NCBI GenBank assembly: GCA_010093605.1
Contig: MU004181.1
Location: 248,001-312,000, forward strand
Direction: 5' to 3'
Length of the DNA stretch: 64,000 nucleotides
From: Lophium mytilinum
Lineage: Eukaryota; Ascomycota; Dothideomycetes; Mytilinidiales; Mytilinidiaceae
Part shown: positions 55,522 to 64,000 of the stretch, piece after piece
How positions within the stretch are numbered: position 1 is the first letter of the stretch
Layout: the number at the start of each line of letters is the position of its first letter
Made by a program: the position numbers and the translations under genes
Notes under the pieces: generated by a model
Seen by the model: only the letters and a program-made list of their open reading frames with translations
Told to the model about the DNA's origin: nothing
Databases searched by the model: none

Positions 55522-57835
55522 TCGGGAGAGGGGAGGCACTTACATCACGACAGGGGAGACATTTACATCATGAGGGCTGGTGTTTTGGAGGTAAAGAAGA
55601 CGGTTTGGACCGCCCTCAGGCTTGTTCAGGTTGGGTAAATCCTGGAGCTGTAGATTAGAAATGTCACCGTTCTCTCCATCACACAACCTTCATTTTCGTA
55701 TAATGCGTGCTGTTTCATGACCTTCCATCCTGAATCGTCGACTAGCTCGGTGACACTTGATGCGCACTCGACACCGTCTGAAGTCCTCTAGCACATTCAC
55801 TCTGTTTGAGCGCGGATGTCACGAGCAGCATCTCTCAGACCTGATACGCGGTAAAGAAATTGTTTCTCTAGTGCCTTTATGCTGCCAGGGGCGCTTGAGA
55901 TTGGGAAAGACGATCGGTCAAGATGACAGAAACTAGAGGCAAGTATACAGCAGTCAGCCACCGGATACTGCTCTTGAGAATGCTCATACTGCCACCCCGA
56001 CTCCTTCCAGCTCTTCTCGCAAAAAGGCTCTGCCGCCAAAAAGTATCTGTTCGAGTTTTAGAAAACCTCCACCGACTCCAATGAAGACTGCCGGTGCCTG
56101 CCATGCAGTCCATGAAGAAGTGGTAACTTCCGCTCACCCGCCGTGCTTTCTTCTTGAATGAGTTTGTCATTCTTAGCAGAAATCGTGTCGCGCCCTTTGC
56201 CAAACTTTTCGAAAGCCCACCAGCACGACAGGTTTGTTTGATCTGAGCACATGGCCGATGCACATCGCCGAGGGAATGGAGGCGACACGTACCCGAAGGC
56301 TGAGGGCAATGTGTTGTGAAGGAGAAGGAGAGGTTGGGCTCGTGAAGGCGAGGAGTTCTGGCGGGTAGCGGAGGCATTTCCGTCACCCACCATAACACGG
56401 TGCAATGGGTGGCTGGACTGGCACATGCAAAATCTGATCAGTATCTCCAATTGAGTTATGTGTTTATGTGAAAGTCTGTATGACGTTTAGGAAACCTCCA
56501 CCGTCCTCAGCTTGCTTTGCAAGTTGCTGGGCAGAGCTCAACGTGGTATCTCTTATCGTCCATCTGTCGCGCTATTTGGTGGGCTTTCTCCAATTGCCGA
56601 AGCCCTGCTGCCCTGACCCGACTGGAGCACTCTTGGTGATAGGTAACTCCCCCTGCGCCCACTTGCCCGGTTTGCCGCATGCGGCCGCGCAACAGACTTG
56701 TTTGATCTTGCTTGCAGAGTCGATGCGTGGCCTCAAAACGCCATAGGAAGGACGTCGGGCGTCATCACTGAAGCTGATGGTGGAGGGAAGAGAGGGAGCC
56801 GAGAGAGCGCGTCCATAAACGAGAGTCAAAAGCTGCTAGTCGAAAGTAGTTAGCGTGTTTTTGGGGGTTGCCTTGCCCACAACAAAATCCGCCGTTGGCT
56901 TGCCCGACCAACTCTTCATCTTCTTCACCACCTCTTCCTTCACCAACTTCGACAACACTCGCTGGCTGCAGCCGCAGCCTGCTCAAGGGGCTGCCTCCAG
57001 TCAAGGCGACTCGTCGAGAGCTTTGGCTCCTCTCTGGGAACTGGGAACTACGAAAATATTACTCGAGACGGCATGTCCCACCCGTTCAGCCTGAAGTCAT
57101 GCGGCTTGCCTGTCAGCTTCAAGTCAAGCTACTCGTCAGTCGGATGTTTGGTCGGTAAGCATGCGTCACTCTCAGTGGTCAGTCAAGCACTAATACGTCA
57201 AGCAGGCAAGCTTAGAAAGATTAATAGGTGCATTGCACCTCGTAAGAAGCTTATTAGAAAACGTATGCGCGCCGCAAAGATCGTGCAGAACGAGGACGAA
57301 CTTGACGGCCTGTGGAGGAGAAGTCTCAACTCAGCAAGCAGAACATGGGAAACTACCGTAGGCTCAAGAGTCCGTAAGTCTCTTTCGTCAGCACCAAGCC
57401 TCGGCGTTTGCTATCAGAAGTCAAAGTCATCTACTCTGGTCGCACAGAGAAATGGCAAGACCACATCCTGTTCAACCATCCCGGTAAGATCGCCATTTCC
57501 GCATGCTCGACACATCAACCACACCCAATGATGATGGTGAACGTTATTGGTCTGGCTGGTCGCAACATGTGCTGCTCCAGGGTCGATGCTGCTATTCGTT
57601 AAGAATGCCCACTGGGCTCAGCTTGACACGAGGGTACTTGGCGTGATGACCCAAGCCCAAGAGGCGCTGGCCTTGGTGGATTGGGGCACATCGGCTCGGT
57701 TTTGAGACTGGCTGTGTACCGTCCAGCAGAGACACAGGGACAACATCCCAGACCATCTCATAACGTTGAAATCTGAGGGACAGCATACCCCATACTGTCG
57801 ATGAGCTTCATGCTAGAGCAAGAACCTACGCTGAC
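55522..57835. other. Debris with exon-like pieces
   Basis: Minus frames at 55797-56450 overlap in three registers; none has a motif. On the plus strand near 57205-57370 a basic exon-like piece reads CIAPRKKLIRKRMRAAKIVQ and NEDELDGLWRRSLNSAS, and near 57405-57490 another reads LLSEVKVIYSGRTEKWQDHI. They could be exons of one decayed gene upstream of the gene at 57836, but phases were not resolved. Confidence 0.25.
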
Positions 57836-58433
57836 ATGTCTGAACTTCAGGGCCCTGCGACTCCCAAGCCTCGAACTCCAAAGCCGGCTCCCACGGTCAA
57901 GCACGCAAAAAGCAAGCAGCTTGTGCAAAGGTGCGTGACTTGGTATTCCATATCAGCGAGACTGGCGTCACTAATTCCCTCTCAGCAATTTCAGCACCCC
58001 GAAACCACCTCCCCTTTGCGCCCCATTGCTGGCAACACCGAATCGTCCGTACCAGGCCGTCAACATCGCGACGTTGTTGAGTAACCCAAACACAGAGCAG
58101 ACAAGCCGCAGCGCTATATCGAGCGGGTTTTGGAGGACAGGCTGTGGTGAAACACATTCCAATTCTCGCGCAAGAAGAGCCATACGGAGGGATGGGAGTG
58201 GGCTGGCTGGATACTCAGGTACGTCCCTTCACATTCATTCGCGCATATCATCTCCGCTTCTCATCCATTTCGTTCAATGGGCCACGCCGAAACCTCCTGT
58301 CTGTTACCATAGACTAGAGGATTCCAAGGCACTGGGGCCGACATCAACGGGGTACAGTGAACAAGTGCCTTTCTCAAGATCGGATCCGGTTTCGGCTGGT
58401 CCTAACGACGGAGAGGGAGCTGTCCACGCTTAG
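57836..58433 (+). CDS. Pro-rich hypothetical protein, about 180 aa, two exons
   Basis: Exon 1 (57836-57930) reads MSELQGPATPKPRTPKPAPT, basic and Pro-rich, with a GTGCGT donor. The 55-nt intron (57931-57985) has a CACTAATTC branch and CTCAG acceptor. Exon 2 (57986-58433) continues SNFSTPKPPPLCAPLLATPN, then ISSGFWRTGCGETHSNSRAR and ends PNDGEGAVHA. A further intron is possible (GTACGT donor at 58218, acceptor before GAGGATTCC near 58320) but the frame is open either way. The start resembles a stretch next to the Tudor fragment at 3.85 kb (TKTPKPRTLKSAPAVKR), perhaps only through shared low complexity. Exon 2's 3' part is the first unit of a threefold tandem duplication. Disordered, probably nuclear; function unknown. 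Confidence 0.4.
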
Positions 58434-59115
58434 GTCCACGCTTTAGCGTCGAGACAGCACCATGAACGGCGTGCTTGCTGTGGTATTGCTGCTTCAAGGC
58501 ACCAATCCCGACAGATTTTCATAACTTTTTTCTTCGTGTCTTCTTCGCCTAGCAGATTCTTCGGCGCGCAATAGCTAACTTCTGCGCTGCAGTCTCGTTC
58601 TCCTTCCGGCTCACATTTGCTGGCTCGCTGGATATTCAGGTACGTTCGTCTACACTCATTCCTATATGCAATCTTCGCTTTTCTTCATTTCCTCTAATCG
58701 GCCCCGCGTAAAAGTCAAATCCCTCCTGTCTGATACCTAGGTATCAGTGGCTTGAGGGAGCCAGTGGGGCCAAGATCAAATACCCACGGGGCAAAGTGAA
58801 CATGTGCCTTGCTCAAGATTGGATCCGACTTCGGTTTGGTCCTAACAATGAAAAGAGAGCAGTCGCAACCCCGACATCTCCTCATATCTCTTTCTCTGGT
58901 GTTTTCGTTTAGTGTGATCGTCTGCGCTCGATCGTTAACGTCTGCGCTGCAGTCTAGTACTTCTTCCGGCTCAGATGGGGATCGTCTTCCACTTGAATCT
59001 TCAGGTACGTTTTCCACTATCTCTGTCACGCTGTCCCAATTGGTCGAACCTACCGATCTGCCTTCCACTCCATCGGCCCCATATCACCCCTCCTGTCTGG
59101 ATCTCGTGGCTTGAG
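58160..59115 (+). repeat. Threefold tandem exon-intron unit, about 370-420 bp
   Basis: The donor-bearing string [AT]CTTCAG/ACTCAG followed by GTACGT recurs at about 58212, 58633 and 58999. Before the second and third copies lies a near-identical acceptor, CTGCGCTGCAG (about 58586 and 58945), giving mini-exons that read RSPSGSHLLARW and STSSGSDGDRLPLESSG. Each copy is followed by CCTCCTGTCTG.., then GTGAACA[AT]GTGCCTT or its relatives and a GGTCCTAAC-type string. In the third unit, a frame starting near 58849 reads REQSQPRHLLISLSLVFSFS, signal-peptide-like. The copies have diverged, and only the first is part of an apparent gene (57836). Confidence 0.55.
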
Positions 59116-60158
59116 GGGATTAAGCGGGGCCTAGATTAACGGGGAATCTTGAACATGTCTTTCTCAACTTCGGGAGCTTTTTCGATGTGATCCTATCGAC
59201 GGAGAGACTCGACCATAGATGGCATGTTCCTTTTACACACCACGCCTGCGTGTTCCTCTCTTACACACCACGCTTGCCCCAACATACTTTTACACACATG
59301 CTTTCTTTTTCGTTATGCGTCGATATTGGCATATCAGCGGATGATGGCTAACGTCAGATGCTTAGGTTGCTGGTCGTTCAAGACCTCGTCGACCTGGCTG
59401 CGACATGCATATGCGACAGAACCTCTCGATGTCGCTGAATGATGGCTTGGTGGGGCCTAGGATGTGTTGGAGACGTAGAGCGAGGCTGCGGTATGGAATA
59501 AGACTGAAGAGAGATGACGGAGGCGTGGGGTAATGAACCTGCTGTACATAGCTGAATGTTGGACTCTTTCATTCTCTTTGTGCTCTCTTCACAAGTATTG
59601 GGTGTTTTCAGACTATGTTGGGAAAGGTGACAATGAAACGAAGCTCCATTTTTCTGCTCATTACTCCCGACAAGATTCAATGCAACATGGGATATGGATG
59701 AGGTTAAGGCAGCTCAGATCAGACTACCTCTCGAATGATGAGCTGTCTTCTCGTTGGGATGCTCCTGGCAGCGGCGTCGAGGGAGCATGATCAAAGCTCC
59801 GAAGGCAAGAAATCATTAGTGGAACAAAATCATGCTACCCCGTCTTCCATTGTATCCTGTGAAGTAAAAGCCTCGATATCGACTTGATCTACTACGGTTG
59901 GTTCTTTCGCGGGATGACGGTGCCCTACTTACGGTGACGGATCGTATACCTGAAAGAGAGTCTGGTGTCCGTGGCACTCGATAAATGGCACTTTGAAGGT
60001 CGTAAGGGTATCTACCCAAAGTGACGCTAGCTCGAGAGGGCCGCTGCTACTTTCACAACAGCGCAAGCTCTCGACTACTCCAGCTCTACGAACATCCATA
60101 CAACCAGGTATATGCGCCTATCACGGAAACTACTTCTTGTGCTAATTCTGCAAGCAAA
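59116..60158. other. Intergenic
   Basis: A CACACCACGC-type string is repeated at about 59238-59275. Frames are short. The final part (60060-60158) leads to the start of the family gene at 60159. Confidence 0.35.
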
Positions 60159-61281
60159 ATGGCTACCCACGATACCCGTTACAACCAAGTACTAGGAGCC
60201 ATTGGTACCGCACCGACGTATCCACTTCTCCAACCGGTGCCCGCGGACTCGATCCTGCACAAGAACATCCAAAACTTCATCGATCTCACGTCGCCTCAAT
60301 ATCCGCCTCAGCCTGCGCATGGTGCCACATATATTGCCTCGCAGCCTGTCGCTCATGCCGAAGACGTGGTTCGTGTTCCAACGGCTACCGCGGCGACGAG
60401 TCCGCTGCTAATTCTTGGAATAGGCCACAGTCCCTCGGTCTCTACTCCAACTGCCAGCGAAATTCATGACGCAAGTATTTGAAGACGCCGTTGGTCTGGA
60501 GGGGCCACTGCAACGTAGAGCGCTGGGCTACTCCTATCTCGTAGCAGATCCTCCCGCCGACAACTTCCTGCCGACGAGATTCCGGGTCGAAGATGTGCTG
60601 AATCCGGATTCGATCACGGACTACCTGGCTCTAAGCTTGAGCTGCCAGACACTCTACGCTGAGGTCGGCAAAGCTTTTTGGAAGCGCAAATTCCCGGCGG
60701 GGGACTGGACGAGAGTCTCCGACACACTGCTGCCACTTGCCCGCTCCAAAACCGACTCCAACTTCCTGCATTTGATTCCCGCCATCGTGATCACAAGCGG
60801 CAGTAAGCAGAACGTCCGCGAGAGTTGCGACATCATCCTCGTCATGCAAGGGCTGAAGACCTTGACATTTGCCGGCCTCGGCGAAATCGATCCAACTGTT
60901 CCAGTGCCACCCACGTTCGTAGCGCGCAACACGACCTATATTGATCAGCTACTTTGTCAAGAGTCAATGTGGTTCTGGGACCTCTTAGAGCAGAAGGGTG
61001 TCAAAGTCAAGTTCGATGCTGACTACGAAGCGGCGTACGAGAAGCATGAGGCTGGGTGGCGTAGATTACACCTCCTTGGGAAGGTTCACACGCCTTGCCG
61101 GACCGCTACTCAGAGGGAGGCCGACTCCACCTCCCTAAGCCAGTATTTCGACACTGAGTTGGTTCGCCGCCGTCAAATCTTCACAGATGTCGTACATCGA
61201 GCTCAGGCGGCCAGAGAAGCTTCCCACGCGCAACAGGCGCAGAAGCCTCAACAACAACGACCTCGACGACACACCACGTAA
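60159..61281 (+). CDS. 2EXR-like family member 6 (354 aa, two exons)
   Basis: Exon 1 (60159-60365, 69 codons) codes MATHDTRYNQVLGAIGTAPT, continuing Pro/Gln-rich to VAHAED. A 58-nt intron (60366-60423: GTGGTT donor, GCTAATTC branch, GGAATAG acceptor) joins in phase 0 to exon 2 (60424-61281), ATVPRSLLQLPAKFMTQVFE, where LLQLPAKFMTQVF is the LPxE-type motif in its usual place after the intron. Further on: YLALSLSCQTLYAEVGKAFW (second 2EXR-like helix), a strand LKTLTFAGLGEI, helix FVARNTTYIDQLLCQ, the module FDADYEAAYEKHEAGWRRLH and a Gln/Arg-rich tail (AQQAQKPQQQRPRRH). GRL is replaced by GKV. Without splicing, exon 1 would end at a stop at 60480-60482, and the ATG at 60466 would begin in mid-motif; the spliced model is preferred. 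It is the most divergent intact member and lies 22 kb from the main cluster. Confidence 0.65.
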
Positions 61282-62120
61282 AAGACTATGTCCAGGTCCC
61301 AGGCCCACTGAACTTTTAAGAGAATATACGAAGTGTGCAGTCCGCTGGCAGCCCCTGACGAAAGCGCCTACAACAGCGCTCGGTGTTCCAACTTCACAGG
61401 ACTAGATCCTCCGTCCTGCGACTCCACCTCGATCCGGTCCTCACGAAAGCTACAACAATCACGTCGAGGTCTCAGATACTAGCGAAGCTTCTCGACTGTT
61501 AGGTATGCAAGATATGTTTGCCAAGAGGACAAGGAACAAAAGGGCTTCCCGAGAACAAAAGCGTTGAACACCACCTCCTTTCCCTTCCCCGGATTCCCTT
61601 CCTCTCCCCTGCCCCCTCTTTCCACTCCCATTCCCCTTCTCGGATTCTAGTCCTAATGTCACTACCTTTCCTCCCCTGCTTGCTGCCCCATCTGGGCGAT
61701 CTTTCATCACAGGAAAGGTATTATGATGTCCTTTGGTAACTTGTAGCCGACTGCGCTCTATGGGAGCCAATGGTGGACATATTCCCTTCTTCTCTTACAG
61801 TACTGTTTTAGCTACTCACGGTAGACCACGGCAACATGTAGAAACGATACAAGTTACTATGATTCTGGCGATATGTACAATGGTGATACAGAGACTAACT
61901 TTGAACAAATACCCTGATTCAATGCCGGAGATGCCCGTGGTATGCCGTAAACCCATCCTTATCGACCCCCGAGATAACGATTCCTACAGCACTACCACGC
62001 TCGACCTCGTGCACATGGAACCTGTCATTCTATTCCCAAGAAACCCCCGTCAACTAATGCTGGTCTGCTTTTCAAGCATAATCGTGCAACGGCGCTCATA
62101 CTCAAATCTGGCACCCGTAG
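61282..62120. other. Intergenic
   Basis: Pyrimidine-rich tract at about 61575-61690. Frames lack motifs. No repeats or RNA genes noticed. Confidence 0.35.
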
Positions 62121-62806
62121 TTGATTCCGCACCCAGGACATCGCCGCTCATACAACCAGTATCACCTCGAACATGCGCGACAGTCCGAGAACCTCCCTTT
62201 GCAAGTTCGTCGCCTCATCGCCGTTTCGTTCCTCGTTTCTCGTCCCTCGTCCCCTCAACACCTGGCTACCGCGCTCCACCTCTACACGTTCCCAGAATTG
62301 CACCACCACGGTCCTCGTTTGCCCGTCCAAACTTTACGTTCGAAGCCCATAGCATCGCCAATCTCGCATTCAGAAGGGTGCAAAACTACTGAATTAGGGC
62401 GTCCGCCCAAATACAACTGCCCCGATGAGGAGGAGCTCGAATGGAGACGGGTCCTCCGCTTCGCTTCGGATATCTCTATGTCTTTCTCCGGCGTTATTGC
62501 GGCTCGATACGACCCATCCAATCCTGAGAATATCCATCGGCAGTAGGCTTCAAGATTGAAAGGGCCGGCACTTCGTGGGGACACAATACCAACATTCCAT
62601 TTCTTGCGATAGAGCTCGTTCTCAAGCGCCGAGCCGGCATCGTGCTTGGCCACCCGCGAAAAGAGGACATTCTTCGCGCGCACTATAGCCTCATGGCTGT
62701 AGGTGGGATGAACACCATGCGCATCCTCGCTCGCTGGAAGCTTCACGACGACCGCGGAGAGCAGGCTGCCGATCGTTTGAGCCGACGTTTCAGCATGACC
62801 TCGTGA
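62121..62806 (+). pseudogene. Probable 2EXR-like relic, one frame change
   Basis: A plus frame reads SENLPLQVRRLIAVSFLVSR (from about 62184), an LPxxVR-type motif like DLPAEIRQKVIAQM, preceded by an acceptor-like CCGAG. It goes on to DEEELEWRRVLRFASDISMS and SGVIAARYDPSNPENIHR, stop at 62545. Directly after, in another frame, the reading continues VGFKIERAGTSWGHNTNIPF, LAIELVLKRRAGIVLG and HYSLMAVGGMNTMRILARWK to a TGA at 62804-62806. Together this looks like one gene of about 220 residues with a single shift near 62540. The GRL module is not seen, so it belongs at most to the wider LPxE group. A 199-codon minus frame (62282-62881) overlaps; it has no motif and I take it as shadow. Confidence 0.35.
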
Positions 62807-63824
62807 CAAGTTTGTGGAATTCCGTTCACCTGCCGAAGGTGACCGGGATGGCGGCATTGGGCATTGTGAGGGGAGAGGCATTCTTCCGTCTGCGCCTCAA
62901 CTTGCGCAGCTTCGACGTCGCCGACAATCGGGTCGCTGACCGTGTGGGGAATCTGTTTCCACTCTTCCTTGAGTTCGTGACGGGTTCTGCTGAAATGGAA
63001 TGGAACACTAGATGAGGTTTGGCTCTGTGTACCACGTCAGATGCTAGGTTGGAAACTCCTTCACGCTGACGGTTTTGAGGATGATGGGGAGGGCGAAACG
63101 GAGGGGAGTGAGGCACAGCATGGTGTGACGGTCACTGAAAACGAGGAAAGAGAAAAGAGACTTCACTCAAGGTTGAGTAGGAGTCATTGAGGGGGTAGTT
63201 TGATGCTGGAAATGTTGTCTTTCTTGCTTCCCTTTCCATCTTTCCTTCGTTTTCTCATGAAAATAGGAAGGTTTCCAGCAGAACTACTCTCCCTTTCATT
63301 CAGGGCCGCAGAATCCCTCGCAAGGAATGCACCCTTAAGATCAGCCTCGTGATGCGCGATGATTGCCAACTAGCTAACACCGTCAACATATTCCTGAGAA
63401 TGCGTAAAGATGGGATGTATACTTCACCGGGGACAGGTTCAGGAATGGAGATGCGTCATTCGCCACACCAATATAGAGGACCTTCGCAAAGACATGGTAT
63501 TTAAGTAAGCAGATGATCTCAGTACTCTCATGTCGATGTTGAAGATTTGGAAATTACCGTAAAGTTCATCACCTTTTACCAGATTTGAAAGCCGCCAATG
63601 ACCTTCCAACGTCGCAAAAGGGCGAACCATTCCGCCTCTGCGATGGGCTCGTATGAAGAAGATGCGAGAATCGTTCCTCTCTAAGAGCAAGGGCTTCCGC
63701 TTCAATGTCGTAGTGTAGCGATCGTCTGCAGTTGGCGACGGGGTTGGCGGCCAGGCTGCGCTGCCGGGGGTGTCCTCCCCGTCTAGCCTACGCCCCAGAC
63801 ATGCCGACCAAGCGCCTATATACA
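62807..63824. other. Mostly empty; one minus-strand frame
   Basis: A minus frame at about 63520-63750 reads KPLLLERNDSRIFFIRAHRR, then GHWRLSNLVKGDELYGNFQI and meets a possible donor (GTACTGAG). It could be an exon of a gene without visible partners. Nothing else is supported. Confidence 0.25.
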
Positions 63825-64000
63825 ATGGATCAATGGATTCTCATCCTCATCAGAGGTGCCATCGAAGGCTTTGCTGCTGCGCAGCGTAATCCTCACCTGC
63901 CCAGTGCTCCCTCTGCCATACCGCCCGCCCACCGCGGGGGCTCGCCCCAACCCCGTGACCCTCCCCAAAACCCCGATGACGTCCCCAACTCCCCCAAACC
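63825..64000 (+). CDS. 5' part of a Pro-rich ORF running off the window
   Basis: An ATG preceded by a TATATACA-type string opens MDQWILILIRGAIEGFAAAQ, then turns Pro-rich (PSAPSAIPPAHRGG, PQNPDDVPNSPK) and is still open at the last base, 58 codons in. The start context is fair and the C-terminal side is disordered. Too short to identify; it may be exon 1 of a real gene or chance. Confidence 0.3.
   Translation, partial: MDQWILILIRGAIEGFAAAQRNPHLPSAPSAIPPAHRGGSPQPRDPPQNPDDVPNSPK

Noticed and set aside
56050-56760. Possible 430-460 bp tandem duplication (AACCTCCACCG at about 56068 and 56492; ACTTGTTTGATCT-like strings at 56229 and 56691)
   Set aside because: Only two short matches and the offsets differ by over 30 bases, so no period could be fixed.
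62282-62881. Minus-strand frame of 199 codons
   Set aside because: Long but without motif or splice context; the plus strand has an LPxxVR motif and protein-like reading on both sides of one frame change. Not fully excluded.
1-64000. LTR retrotransposon, LINE, Polinton or transposase genes
   Set aside because: No reverse transcriptase, integrase, capsid or DDE-type motif was recognised in any frame, and no long direct terminal repeats were found.
1-64000. CRISPR array or bacterial operon structure
   Set aside because: Repeats are long, diverged and lack unique regular spacers; genes are spliced and monocistronic, which is eukaryotic.

Overview
The window looks like nuclear DNA of a filamentous ascomycete (Pezizomycotina; a Dothideomycete-like genome is my guess). 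Introns are short (51-76 nt) with GT..AG ends and CTAAC/CTAAT-type branch sites, genes are monocistronic on both strands, and housekeeping debris has fungal character (Rsd1/RBM39-like splicing factor, pyruvate kinase). It is gene-poor and looks like an accessory, subtelomeric or otherwise fast-decaying region: roughly ten to fifteen plausible genes, many gene fragments, several very old tandem arrays and at least one non-autonomous DNA transposon. No rRNA, convincing tRNA, CRISPR, reverse transcriptase or integrase was recognised.

Layout. 1-6.3 kb: gene debris (RS-rich piece, pyruvate kinase C-terminus, Tudor piece, internally deleted Rsd1/RBM39-like ORF). 6.5-6.7 kb: small inverted-repeat element. 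9.3-10.8 kb: two weak minus-strand genes. 12.0-15.8 kb: three plus-strand spliced genes or near-genes of unknown function. 16.3-17.5 kb: a first exon running into a 170-bp tandem array. 19.1-19.4 kb: 91-bp intron-like repeats. 20.5-21.2 kb: further Rsd1/RBM39 fragments, complementary to those at 4 kb. 23 kb: PWI-like (RBM26-type) fragment. 27.3-37.9 kb: the core of the window, a same-strand cluster of a multigene family with a 2EXR/F-box-like N-terminal motif and a distinctive C-terminal module (four intact genes, one truncated, one relic). 38.9-44.2 kb: 335-bp and 100-bp arrays. 45.26-46.08 kb: an 821-bp element with about 105-bp terminal inverted repeats and a perfect 8-bp target duplication. 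50.15-51.13 kb: 162-bp array. 55.2 kb: small two-exon gene. 57.8-59.1 kb: spliced gene whose 3' exon/intron unit is repeated three times. 60.2-61.3 kb: a fifth intact family member, with another relic at 62.2 kb.

The most interesting content is the 2EXR-like family. Its members share an N-terminal low-complexity leader, a phase-0 intron placed just before an LPxE-type motif, a hydrophobic strand (IVP-type), and a C-terminal module of the form F-x-x-[NDS]-W/Y/L-x3-F-x3-E-x2-R...GRL followed by a charged, probably coiled-coil tail. All states from intact to truncated to relic occur side by side, which suggests birth-and-death evolution. Function is unknown. All gene models here were read by eye and splice sites are inferred, not proven.
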